From Hysterangium stoloniferum (taxonomy: Eukaryota; Basidiomycota; Agaricomycetes; Hysterangiales; Hysterangiaceae): a stretch of DNA of 64,000 bases. This document shows, piece after piece, positions 10,380 through 21,317 of this stretch; within the stretch, counting starts at the first letter, position 1; each line of letters starts with the position of its first letter. Under the pieces are notes generated by a model. It was not told the DNA's origin. It ran no database searches and saw nothing but the letters and a program-made list of their open reading frames with translations. The DNA is taken from NCBI GenBank assembly GCA_015178975.1, contig WHVD01000060.1, positions 434,001 through 498,000 on the forward strand, given 5' to 3'. The translations under genes and the position numbers were made by a program.

Positions 10380-12015
10380 ATGGGTCCAAAACTGATGCCT
10401 TGCAGGCCAATCCCCAGTGCCAGGCTCTCCATATTGGGCTCCACTCACTGCTGCCCAAATCCTGGCACAGTGGGAGGAGCAGTGTCGACAAAGGGAGGAA
10501 GTGGAGAAGAAGGCTAAAGAGGCTGAGTGTTAAGAACTGAAAACTGACTAATGTCAGTTGGCCGACAGGGACCGATTGGAAGGACTTGGCTTCAGCTTAT
10601 GTGCTGCACCCTTGCAAATGTCCGTTGAGTGTCCTTAAATTTCAGGCGGGCGAGGACTAATCCTACCGAGTTCCTTTCGGCAAGATACCGATCGGGACCG
10701 AAGGTTAAGTCGAGTGTCGGGCCAAGGGTCGGTGACCGAGAGTGCACGAGTGCACGTGAAGGCGGATGTGGGGATTCTTAGTACAAGACTGCTAGAGGCG
10801 TAAGAGGGCATTCTGAGTCGATATTCTGATTGCCTAATAACTACAACTACAGTGGGTTCATATACAAGTATCAGGCATCTAGAAAATACTAACTAGGAGA
10901 AGAGTGGAACAAGGTATTGACAATAAGCTTGACTAGGAACGGGAGGTTTATGATTAGTTTGGAGGCCAAAGAGATAACCGACAGCGGAATTACGGGAAAA
11001 GGAAATAGTTCGAGGGTTACAAGTATATATAGGCATATAGGATAGAACGGATCATCATAATAAAAGGGACATATCAAAGGTTTAACCAGATAGTACAAGT
11101 ATATTTTGATGTGGGCATAAACAGAGTTTGATCACCGCGAAAGCATACGTCAGCATCAGGGGCGATGGTTTCCGATGTGGTAACTTGAGCGATAACTTGA
11201 ATTGTCGATAGGTGGCGCTAACCTCGGGGCCAAACGGCTGCGACACGGTTGTAACACTGAGGAGGACTTGGAGAAGGAATACCAGGCAGCACTGTCACAG
11301 AGAAGGAGGCTGAGGAGCAGAGAAAAAAGGATGAGGAGGAGGTGCCACAGGTTGCCACAGAACATGCCAGGGCAGCCACAGAGAGGGCCACGATCACCAT
11401 AGAGAAGGTAAGTACCAATGATTCTCATATTTGACTTCACTAACTTTGCTTTTCAATGCAAAGTGGTAGAGGCCTAGTCAGAGTCCAAGGGGGAACCAGA
11501 GAGCCCCCAAAAGGTAAGTCTCAGGTTGGGGAGGTTTCTGGGTACTGACCATGTCAACAGAAGGCAAGGAAATGGCTCCAGTCTGCTTGGAGGCAAAGAA
11601 TGATCTGCGGTGTTCCAGTTGCAATAACCAAAACACAGACTGTTACTGAAAGTCTGGGCAGAAGTAAGGTGCTCACTGGTTCATGAGCCCACAGGGTCCA
11701 TGGTACAGGAAGCAGGTGGTCTAGCAGAAAGGCCTGGGACCTTGGAGGAGGTTGTGGGGCAGATAGCCATGGGCATAGAGGCCCAGAACCAGTTGCTTGA
11801 AGCGAGCAACCAGATGCAAGGGACCATGGTGGAGATGCTCCAGGAACTCCACAGGGAGTTCTAGGTGTTCTTGGTGGAGTATGGTGGGTATGTGTATGCG
11901 GACCCTCAGGTCAGGAGTTCTGAGGAACCCAGGGAGGATGAGGACAGGGTCCCCAGGGAGCTGGTTGAACTCCAAAAGGAGTTCAATGAAAGTGGACAGA
12001 AGCATAGCCCCATAA
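10380..12015 (+). pseudogene. Antisense accessory gene of the Ty3 element, copy 1, split by a solo LTR
   Basis: It lies between the pol end and the 3' LTR but on the opposite strand. It is homologous to the better-preserved gene at 39681-40619: a start MGPK, a charged Gln/Glu-rich segment (AQWEEQCRQREEVEKKAKE, 10454-10515), then the LTR insertion at 10528-11256. The segment continues as EDLEKEYQAAL until a GTAAGT intron donor at 11408. Of the six-cysteine cluster only the first half survives near 11608 (C-x2-C-x6-C), followed by a TGA where the other copy has CGA, and a deletion removes the second half. The C-terminal part (LHREFxVFLVEYGG-like) reaches a TAA at 12013-12015. Non-functional. 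Confidence 0.7.
10528..11256 (-). mobile_element. Solo LTR of family 2, reverse orientation
   Basis: It has TGTTAAGAACTG...GTTGTAACA ends, flanked by CTGAG at 10523-10527 and 11257-11261. At 729 bp it matches the LTRs at 15568-16287 and 44957-45673, but in the opposite orientation. Confidence 0.93.
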
Positions 12016-12204
12016 ATGTAGATTGAAAAGAGAAATAATAATTTTTTTTATCTTCAAATAAAAGTGTGAAATGTGAAAGTCTGCAGGAAGTCTGCTAAGA
12101 CTTTAAATAAAACAAGTCAGAAACCTGTAAAAGCAAAGAGAGACCTAGGGTGACAGGGAAAAATGAAGTGAGTCCAACATATACACAGGGTCCATGGAAA
12201 GTGG

Positions 12205-12850
12205 TTAGAGAGAGGATAGTGGTCTGGGTTTGAGTGGGTAAGCTGTGTGAAAGTCAGTGACAATCTCTGTGGCATTACCAAGTTCCATTGCCAAAATCCA
12301 TGATGTCTCTTCATCAGTGCCCTTGTAACCTGCCCACTTGACCAAGTCAAGCAGTTTATAAGTGTGTTGACGCTTATCTATTTTTGAGTCTAAAATTTGA
12401 GAGATTTCAAACTCAAGTTCTCCATCAATAATGACCGGAGGGGGCAGAGGTTGCATGCAGTCCAGGATAGTGTTAGCAGTACATGGTTCTAGTATAGAAA
12501 CATGAAATACCATGTGTATTGTGCACATGCTATCTGGAAGCTGTAGAGTCCATGAAACTGAGCCTACTTGTGCTATTATTTCAAACAGACCTAAATATTT
12601 TTCAGTGAGTTTCTTTGATGGACAGGTAGTCCAGAAGAATTGAGCTTTGACAAAAATGTGATCACCAATTTTGAAGTTGGGTGGCAGAATCTGGTTTTTG
12701 TCTGTTGAACAATGATATTGCTCTTGGGTAGATTTTATTGTGATCTGGAGTTCCTCATGGAGCTCGTGGAGTTCCTCATGGAGCTTGTGGAGGTCCATGA
12801 TGAACTCTTGAGCACAGGCAGAGGCAAGATTCTGTTCTGGGTGTACTGTA
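12205..12850 (-). pseudogene. Ty3/gypsy pol 3' end: integrase C-terminus and chromodomain
   Basis: The minus-strand frame reads through the integrase C-terminal region (VFVKAQ..., LTEKYLGLFEIIAQVGS, HMVFHVSILEP) and then a chromodomain (EISQILDSKID...LLDLVKWAGYKGTDEETSW). Chromodomains at this place mark the chromovirus branch of Ty3/gypsy and can steer integration to marked chromatin. The frame is open to its TGA at 12205. Upstream pol sequence is missing: homology to the copy near 41.4 kb stops near 12.85 kb, where a short tandem repeat follows. Confidence 0.9.
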
Positions 12851-12872
12851 CATCAGTAAAGTGGTTTAACCG

Positions 12873-13068
12873 CTGGAGCTGCCGGCCATGATCCAGTTTG
12901 CTCCCGTCCCTTTTTTTGGCTGTAGAGGATAGGCGCTAGCTCCCAGAGACTCTGACAGTGCTAGGATGCTGCTGGAGCTGCCGGCCATGATCTAGTTTGC
13001 TCTGATACCTTTTTCTGGCTGTAGAGGATAGGTGCTAGCTCCCAGAGACTCTGAAGGTGCTAGTTCAG
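12873..13068. repeat. Tandem duplication, two units of about 99 bp
   Basis: The block beginning GGAGCTGCCGGCCATGATC is repeated with a 99-bp period (12875 and 12974). The second unit differs mainly by C-to-T changes. It lies between the truncated Ty3 pol and the Plavaka element and codes for nothing I recognise. Confidence 0.85.
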
Positions 13069-15399
13069 TGTAGAGATCAATTATACCTTTATTAACCTGC
13101 TTTACATTGTGTATGTTAATGTACTATTAGATTGAGATTCTGAATTCAACCAGATTATAAGTGCTGACACTTACTGGACCTAACAACAACAACCACCCTT
13201 GGGCTTGATTTGAATTCCATTCCTCATCCTTCACATACCTGTGTCACTGAATGTAAATACTTATTTGTAAAACATCACTTTATCTCTTATGTTCTCACTT
13301 TTTCACTATGTTGGATGGTGTTTTAATAAAAACTATGTTTAGCACTTTACTGTCTACACTTTCAGGTTATAATGGAAAGCATTGTCTCTAAAATACTGTT
13401 TGATAGGTAGACTTAGTGTGAAATGAATTAATCCAAAATGTTTCCACATTTTCTATGCAATTCTCTCCAGTTATTTGTATTCCAATTGGATCTAGATTGG
13501 CTGCCTTTTGTCCAAATTTGGGAGAGAGGGGGCATGGTTGAACAATATCTTCAACTTCAATAATGCCTCCCTTCCGATTACCCTTATCATCATAGAGTTT
13601 TTTCACACTGAACATATTTGTATCTTGGTCAATAGGATTGAGGTGAAACCATTCAACATATGCCAGGTGCTTGGGATGTGCATTTGATTTGGTTTTATCC
13701 AACTGTACTGGACGAAATATAAGGCATAATTGGCCAACCTGATACCCTTAAAAGTCTGGAATTAATTTAAGTGTGACCTAAAATAATCAGAGTACTGACC
13801 TTGGATTCCAACTTGCATAGCAGTTGATTCAGGGTTTGTATCTATGAAAACTACATCAAATACTCCAGGATTGGACTCAGTTGGTAGAACAGCTTGAAGA
13901 ATTTGTTTTTCAATCTGATCATGAATATCATCAAGAATTGGTAGTGTTATTCTGATCAATGTCCAAATATCCAACCAGTTGTAATATTCAGGCAATTGGT
14001 CTGTCCTTGTCATGTGCCAGCCAGGTCCTGAAACATGGGTGCCTAAATCTAACTTTGCTTCATACTCTTTTAAAGCAGAGACTAGTGCCTCATAAGAAAT
14101 CATGAATTTCTCTGCAATATTTCTAATATTTTGTTTGGCATATTTAGGTTTCTTGGCTAATTTGGCTTCATAGACTGTTATTGGCAGAGGAACTTGATCA
14201 AGCAGTGCCTGCTCATCAGGGCTACATGCTTCATCATTATGGATTGGTTCTTGTATAGATGGAGCCAAATGCCAGGTCAAATAGCGGTCAAAATACTTGA
14301 CCTTTTCTTGCTGATCTAGCCACCGTACCATTTGCTCAGCATAATCTCTTTTGCTTACGCCTTTGTATGCTTTTTTGGCTTACTCAATGTGATAACACTC
14401 TGGTGTTTCTGTTGAGAAGTTGACAGTTGCTCCAAAATGTCAGATAAATTCTGGATAGTGCCAACGAGTATGAAGTTTTGGTATATTGAAATGATTGATT
14501 GTGCCCTTCTTGCCTTTACATGCTCCTGTTTTGATGAAAATATTTTTGTTTTGATGGAAGACAGTGTTATATTTGAGAAGTTGCAGTAAAGTGCTGTCAG
14601 TATGTGACTGATACTGTGCAAGATAAATGAAATCAAGCTCAGCTCTGGTGGCTCGAATAGCTTCTGGTGGAACAGCCCCAGCGATCACTGTTAGAAATGA
14701 TTACTGGAGATCTCAGTGCTCTTTGCCAGACCACTGTGAAATCTTTGATATACTACCAGTGAAATGGCAAAATCCTGGCCACTTTGGAAACCTTCTAAAT
14801 CTGGCATCTAGTTCAAGTTTGGAAACTATGTTTGTATTCCAAGTAGCACAATGATCTTTAAAAGCTTTATGAAGCCTATGCAACATATCAGGGCATACTG
14901 CTTTGCAGATATCTGTTTCTGGGAAGTCTATCCACCATGGTTCTTCAACACCATTAAGACCAATATTCTTGGCTTCCATTGCAAACTTCCAAGTTTCTGC
15001 ATCAGGAAATTTTCTCCTAATAGAGTGAATGTCTGAAGGAATATCTGAGCCAGACTGAGATTTACAAGTATTAGAGCTACCCAGCTGGCAAGTGCCAGCA
15101 GTACAACATGTGCAACAGTTAGGTGCCAAACAACAGATAAGTGATTGCTCTGGGAGATCACATGGGTAGGCAGCTAGCCTGAGTATTTCCTTTCGTACCA
15201 ACCCCTCACTATCAACCATTTCCTTAGGTATGGTAGTATATAAGATAAGAGGTTGCAAGATGTATCGCATACAAAGATGGTAGAGTCGTCTGGCAAGAAT
15301 TCCAGGGAGTAGCTTTGCTTCTGCTGGTGATTTAAACTCAAGTTTGGGAAATTTTCCCTCTGGCAACATTCCACATAGCAACCATGCATGGCTACTTGG

Positions 15400-16940
15400 T
15401 GTTAGGATACGTACAGGGCGGGTCTCCAGAGAAACCCGCAGAATATCTGGTAGGACTTGGCTTCAGCTTATAGGCTGTGCCCTTGCTAGATCGTGTCGTC
15501 CAATTTCAGATGGGGGGACGGGAATCCCGGGGAGTCCAGGTGGGGGTCATGGTCGAGAGGTCGTAGGTGTTACGACCGTGTCGCAACCCTATCGGCCCCG
15601 AGGTTATCGCCACTTGTCAACGTTGCAAGTCATCCTCTCGGAAACCATCGGCCCCGAAGCTGACGAATGTTTCGCGAAGATCAAACTCCATTTACGCCCA
15701 CGTCAAATAACTCGTATTGTCTGGTCAAACTTTGATACGTCCCCTTTATTATGTTGATCCGTTCAATCTTATGTTTCGCATATGTCTATCTATATTTGTA
15801 GTCCTCGAACCATTTCCTTTTATCGTAATCCCGCTCTCGGTTATCATCGGCCTCCGAACTAATCATAAACTTCCCGTTCCTAGTCAAGCTTATTGTTAAT
15901 ACCGTGTTCCGCCCTTCTCCCCATTAGTATTTTCCAGACGCCTGTTACTTGTATATGAACCCGCTGTAATTGTAGTTACTAGACAATCAGAATATCGACT
16001 CAGAATACCCTCATACACCTGTATCAGTCTCATACTAAGACTTCCCCCATCCGCCTTCGCGTGCGCTCGCCCACTCCCGGCCCCGACCCCTTGGCCCGAC
16101 GCCCGACGCGTCCTTCGATTCCGATCGGTACCACGCCGAAAGGTACTCACTAGGACTAGTCTTCGCCCGCCCGAAATTTAAGGACATCCTGCGGATATTT
16201 GCGAGGGCGCAGCCCATAAGCTGAAGCCAAGTCCTTCCGATCGGTCCCTGTCGGCCACTGACATTAGTCAGTTTACAGTTCTTAACAGTAGGTCAGAGGT
16301 CATGGGTCGTGAGTCGAGATGGCGTGAGAGAGGTAGATGCGCTGGAGCCTGTGGGCTCTGACTAGTGTGAGCGGTGTAATTCAAGTAGGGATTAGAGCAG
16401 GAAAATGTATTAGATTACTGGGGGGAATCTAAGCCGATTTTCTGACTGGATTGTATGTACAACATCTGCCAGTTTAAATAGACCCTGGAGTAAATGTCAT
16501 ACCGAATCCAGTAATAATGAAATGAAGTGAGCAAAACATAAAACGGGAATAATAAACACCAAGTTTGGTGTTAGGAATGGGATGGAACGGAGCAGAGTCC
16601 GAATCGTGACAAAGCATAACCCATAATGGGAAATGGAGTGGGAGCGGAGTCCAAATCGAGACAGGTCATTTGACTAAAATGGGAATGGGGCTCAATTAGA
16701 GTGGTGACGGGATTCTGAGTGGGGTCTGGTGACTGATGCGTGGGATGAAGACGGACATAGACAGAGATGGAGTCCGGGGGTAGTCCGGTGACTGATATAT
16801 GTCGTAATGAGGTTGAATGTAACAAGTCTTGATGTACGGAGTCCGGGAGGGAAATCCTATAAACAGACAATTGGTGTGTGTAGGGTGTGGTGGCGTACAG
16901 GTTAGTGCCCGGAGTCCGGTGGGATTGTCCGGTCGTAACA
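15400..16940 (-). mobile_element. Ty3/gypsy solo LTR (family 1) inside Plavaka, itself split
   Basis: It has TGTTAGGATAC...GGTCGTAACA ends, flanked by CTTGG at 15395-15399 and 16941-16945. Without the nested family-2 LTR and its duplication it is 816 bp. Removal restores ...KIRAKPSSHAWLLCGM in frame in the transposase. Confidence 0.95.
15568..16287 (+). mobile_element. Solo LTR of family 2, nested in the family-1 LTR
   Basis: It has TGTTACGACCG...TTCTTAACA ends and is 720 bp, flanked by GTAGG at 15563-15567 and 16288-16292. It is CG-rich compared with the host LTR, which fits a younger age (inference). The shared motif appears as CATAAGCTGAAGCCAAGTCC near 16215. Confidence 0.95.
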
Positions 16941-18258
16941 CTTGGTTTAGCCCTGATCTTTTTTCGCATATGGCCACTTGCAATCAACAAAGGTTTGACT
17001 TTCTTATCCCCACTGAAGTTTGTGAGATGTGTGCTATCTGTAGTCAAGAGATAGGGATTGATTGTGATATCCTCTGGGAATTTGGCCTGAGTATCATTCC
17101 AGAATTCCCCACTGGCCATTTCACTGTAGCAACGGTCTGTGTGATCCTTGTTGAGATATTCTTCATATGGCACATAATCCTTGTCACCTGAAAAATCAGG
17201 ATTTGCTTCCAACCATTCCAAACACTCTACTGGATTTCAATAAAGAAGGAGTTGTGGATCAAGTGGAGCCTCAGGTAAAGTTATCCACTTCCCTGTCCAT
17301 ACTGGTACACTAGGTAATGACTCAATTCTATTAACAAGATCAGCACTTGTCTTGAATGATGGTGGTGAGCTTTTGACCTGAAATAAATACCATAAGACAT
17401 GTTACATTTGGTATAATGAAAGAGGATCCTATCCATGATAGCTTTAAGAATGCATATATTTGTGTATTTGGCAGACCTGTTGTACTCAACCACTTTGCTA
17501 GCTCCCATTCATCTAAGCCAGCAAAGGGATATGTCACATTTTGAGGATCAACTTCTGCAGCCATTGTCTGTTCATATGGTGTGCTTCCATGTCCAAATTT
17601 TTTTCCAGCATTGCAAAATTGATATTTGTAGTAACAAGCATGAGGATCACCTGATTCTGTGGCAGATATAGAGGAAGACCTGAGTGACAGTGCATCATCC
17701 ATACTATGATCACTATCAATCTCCATCATATGCTCATCTTCCCAGTTAGACAAGTCATCATATGCAAAAAATGTATCATGATCATCACCAAAAGGCTCTT
17801 CCTGAATTTGTGGCCATAAATCAAGATCATCAGGGTCAAGTTGCTGGACTGGCTGCCGAAGAAACCATGCAGCACAGTCTAGAGATTTCCTTTGATGTAC
17901 TACTAGTCCTACTTCAGTACTAAAAATCCTACCACAGCTAGGCACAATACAGATAGGCATAACTGGACCAACCTGAATTGATTTTAGTTTGGGGTCAGAG
18001 TCAGGACAGAGATCTGATTTGATCTGATCTGATCTGATCCCATATTGAATGTTGAAGCTCCGACAGTGATCTGCCAGAAATTGAAACTCCGACAACCTTA
18101 CAAACCTAAATTTTTTTTCACTGCTCTCCATGTCACATCCCTTTCATCATGGTCAAAGCCAAATGAACTATACCTAATTTTGCTCTGTTAAACCAACTTC
18201 AAAATAACCAACAAGTAAGTTATATATGTATTGATTCTCCTTTTTATTTACTAAAACT

Positions 18259-20760
18259 ATGGCCTGGGTGGACAGAAAGTCGAAGCTAAAAAAAAGTAAA
18301 CAGGTGTCACCAAAACTGACAACCTCCAAAATACTTTCCAGAAGATCTACTCATGGCAATACTGCACCAGAAGAGGTATGTATGGTTTGTTTTATAATAT
18401 GTTTTTTACTATATCATTACAGGCTCCTTCTGGTACAATTTCTGATGGAGATGATTATGATGGTTTGGTTGGAGAGTGTGATGAGAGTGGTAATGAGAAT
18501 AAGGATGAAAGTGTAAGTGGGTATGAAGGTGAAGAGGAGGGTAGGGTAGATGGCCTGGAGCTGGCAGATGGAGATGGCATTGATGACCTTGCTGAAGCAA
18601 AAGCCATGATTGCCCATCTTTCCCAGCAGTTGAAGGCAACTCAAGGTACCAGATTTGACCAGTTTAGGTTAAAGGTTGGATCCAAACTTTCTTTTTTTAT
18701 TGTCACTTATAGATTTTATCACAGAGAGTCATCTCTCAATCTTTTGATGTTGAAGAGAAACACAAAAACAAAAAGTGCAAATGAGGTGTTTTAAAGCTGT
18801 CAAACACTGCAAAGCTCCATGACCATATTAAGAAGTGAGTTTATATGTTCTGCATGATCTCGTTCTCCAGGCCTTAACACCACTGTCACCTCTAATAATT
18901 TATTACTTATGTAGCCTCACTCGTCATGCACCCTCTAGTAGTACACCAATTCAGCGGGCATCTAGCAATAGCAGTGTCGCTACAACCATCCTTGCATCTC
19001 CACCCAGTACCCCCTCCAACAGGCTTGAAGCCTGGTGCACCACCAGATAAGCTGCAGTCTTACACACCAAGACATCAAAAAGCATTCACACAATCAAAGC
19101 ACTATATTAACCTGTTCATTGCGACCCAAGATGCATTTCCTGATCATGTCAAGACATGTTGCTTTGCATTAAATGCAATCAGTCTTGCTGTGAATGACCT
19201 TGGGATGAACATTCCTGATACATCTGATAATGAACTTTTGGTAGGTAAGTCTCAATTTGTATATTCTAGCTAATACAATTTCAGGTTCGAAATCATTTCC
19301 CGAATGCTCGTTGCCACTGGAAATCGTATTCGCATGCTCATATTCATGAAAACTACAAGATTATAGGGTCAGCACAAGATGTAATCAAGCATGTAAATTT
19401 CCTATTAGGAGGATATCTGAAAACTATTAAGTATACCAAATTCTAATATACTCTAAAGGTCATTTAAACATCTGGGATGTGATTCAAACATAATTTGGTT
19501 TTTAAAACTTTCAAAAAGTTTTAAACTCTCTCATACATTACAAACTAAAGAATCTTTCTGGACACGAGTAGACAATAAAAAAAATTAGTAGTTTGAAACA
19601 CTAATACTTTCAAAAAGTAGATACCTTTAGATAGTCCATTCCATGCATATGTATATCATTGGCACCTCTAAATACATATGTATTACTTCGGAATAGATCT
19701 GTCAATCTGAACAGATTTCTACTTGATTCAACATACCCAGAATATATAGGGGGTTTTACTTAATAAAGACAGCTGTGGTATGAAAATTTTCCAATAATAT
19801 TTTACATATTTTACATGGAAATAACTTCATTACAACTTTTAAAAAACAAAGTACTAATAAAAGTATTAGTAGGCATCTGTAAAAGGAAGGAAATTATATA
19901 CAATGGAATTTGTTAAATAACTATGGGTTGTATAAGATGTAATATGGAGAACTATTTCTGATGGTTGTTTTTTGATGATATAATTGTTTCAGAATAGATA
20001 TCACTATTTAAAGATGGAGTTTTGTAAAAATAAGACTTTTATTAGTAAATATTTGAGATTATAGTAATTATAAACACCCTCCTTACAAGACCATCGTTAT
20101 ATCTACGGAAAACTTCAAGTTGATGAAGACACAGGGGAAGTATGTCTTTATTCTTAGGTTTCTCTTTTTTCATAATTGCACTATCCTACTATCTACAGGT
20201 CAAACATCTGAAAGCTTTTGGTCATCCCCATATAACTGCCCTCATCCACCAAGTCGGCTTTGTTGCCAAGGATAGCCCTGCAAGGCTTTCTACCAGCGTG
20301 CTTTGCCCCATTCCATTGGAGATGATTGTGATTGCCTGCCTAGCGGTATGTTTTTTATTTTATTTTATTTTATTTATTGCCATGACTAACTATCCCTTCC
20401 CTTTTTAGACGTTCAATTCACTTTCCGAACTTAGGACATCTGGCCAACGTGTTAACATCAACATGAACAAGCAAGAATATACAAAAACGTACCAAAAAAT
20501 CCTCGGTTTCCTTGACAGAATGTCCAAAACTGTTCCCCATGTCCTTATAGGCCTTCAGGAAGAACTTTCTAGAACTGGCATGTTAGCAAATTATCTATTT
20601 TCAATTTTCACTGCTAATGTTTGATGTCAGGGAAAAACTCACCAATGGAGGAGGGTCTGATCTTGAAGATGATTTCACATCAGGGGAAATTGAGACGGAT
20701 GCAGCTTTGGATTAGGGGCTTGAATTTGAGGGAGCAGTGGTGGGGGTAAAATTGGATGTA
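18259..20760 (+). pseudogene. DUF6532-like gene, divergent from the Plavaka transposase
   Basis: It starts 128 bp from the transposase start and reads the other way. A basic N-terminus (AWVDRKSKLKKSKQ) and a first intron (18376-18422, GTATGT...TACAG) are followed by a very acidic segment (18440-18600). The domain part runs from YTPRHQKAFTQSKHYINLF (about 19055), through CCFALNAISLAVNDLG to an intron (GTAAGT) near 19243. It continues VRNHFPNARCHWKSYSHAHI (19285), NFLL, then DHRYIYGKLQVDEDTGE (20090), FGHPHITALIHQVGF and LCPIPLEMIVIACLA (20300-20345). The order fits the fungal DUF6532 family, whose function is unknown. Frame breaks near 18800 and an inserted element (19408-20083) mean it is probably dead. 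The acidic tail is duplicated at 20586-20937. Confidence 0.6.
19408..20083. mobile_element. MITE-like insertion with TA duplication inside the DUF6532-like gene
   Basis: This is a 676-bp AT-rich insertion between TA dinucleotides at 19406-19407 and 20084-20085, with imperfect inverted ends (GGAGGATATCTG / ...AAACACCCTCC). Removing it plus one TA joins NFLL to QDHRYIYGKL without a frame change. No coding capacity is seen. The TA target suggests a Tc1/mariner-type origin (inference). Confidence 0.7.
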
Positions 20761-20937
20761 AGCAAATTGCCTATTTTCCGTTTTTACCACTAATGTTTGG
20801 TGTCAGGGTGAAACTCACTGATGGATGAGAGTCTGACACTGAAGATAATTTCACATTGGGAGAAATTGAGATGGGTGCGGCTTCAGATTAGGGACTCAAA
20901 TTTGAGGGAGTGGCGGTGGGGGTGGCTTTGAATGTGG
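20586..20937 (+). repeat. Tandem duplication, two units of 176 bp
   Basis: The segment starting GCAAATT at 20586 recurs at 20762. Each unit holds an intron-like stretch and an acidic coding stretch (ESDTEDNFTLGEIE-like in unit 2, GSDLEDDFTSGEIE in unit 1). Each has an in-frame TAG where a Trp or Gln codon is likely. It is the tail of the DUF6532-like gene. Confidence 0.8.
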
Positions 20938-20987
20938 TGACTCAATGGTTTTTGGCAATTGGCAAGCATAAAGATGTTTCATATTGT

Positions 20988-21019
20988 CGCATTAGTACAC
21001 TACTAGTGGTACTAATGCG
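20988..21019. repeat. 32-bp near-palindrome with CACTA/TAGTG core
   Basis: The arms CGCATTAGTAC and GTACTAATGCG (11 bp, perfect) flank the centre ACTACTAGTG. The middle reads CACTA-C-TAGTG. It may be a terminal or subterminal repeat of the CACTA-type element whose genes lie to the left. A matching copy at the left end was not found. Confidence 0.5.
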
Positions 21020-21133
21020 TAATAATATCAAATAATCATTTTTTGAATACAATTTTATTTGAAAATTTCTAATTTATTTATTTAAATGAATATTTATTAA
21101 ACAGATTATAGACACAGCTAGAGAAACTAAAGT

Positions 21134-21179
21134 AGTGAGAGAAGTGAGAGTAGTGAGAGTAGTGAGAGTAGTGAGAGAA
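21134..21179. repeat. Minisatellite, 9-bp unit GTGAGAGTA
   Basis: About five copies of GTGAGAGTA and variants (GTGAGAGAA) stand in tandem. The Thr/Leu-rich frames on the other strand are a by-product of the repeat. Confidence 0.9.
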
Positions 21180-21317
21180 AAATATTTGCAAGAGATGTTG
21201 TGAGCGTTTACCGTCTCTACAGTGCTCTGAAAGCATTTGAAACCGGGCGATGTTCTCTGAATACTCCGATGCCACTGGAGCCGCCCTGAGGCTCCAGAGC
21301 ACATACTCATTTTACTG

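Larger units (their letters stand above)
13388..18131 (-). pseudogene. Plavaka-type (CACTA superfamily) transposase, split by an LTR
   Basis: It reads leftwards from ATG at 18131. The N-terminal part carries a C2H2-like finger (CIVPSCGRIF...GLVVHQRKSLDC) and an acidic region, then the Plavaka block YPFAGLDEWELAKWLSTTGL (about 17535-17475). Further blocks are NPVECLEWLEANPDF (17240-17200), VKPLLIASGHMRKKIRAKP (17000-16945), then LTR 15400-16940, then CGMLPEGKFPKLEF (15375-15330). The domain continues with LARRLYHLCMRYILQPL, GLNGVEEPWWIDFPETDICKAV, FRRFPKWPGF and IAGAVPPEAIRATRAELDFIYLAQ. The C-terminus (LAYVEWFHLNPIDQDTNMFSV...GIIEVEDIVQPCPLSPKFG) is also typical. The LTR sits between in-frame codons. 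At least one stop (TTTATTGAAATCC near 17240, where family members have YR-NP) suggests CGA-to-TGA decay. The element ends are not resolved. Confidence 0.85.

Noticed and set aside
21074-21310. Leu/Thr repeat protein on the minus strand
   Set aside because: It is a translation of the GTGAGAGTA minisatellite.
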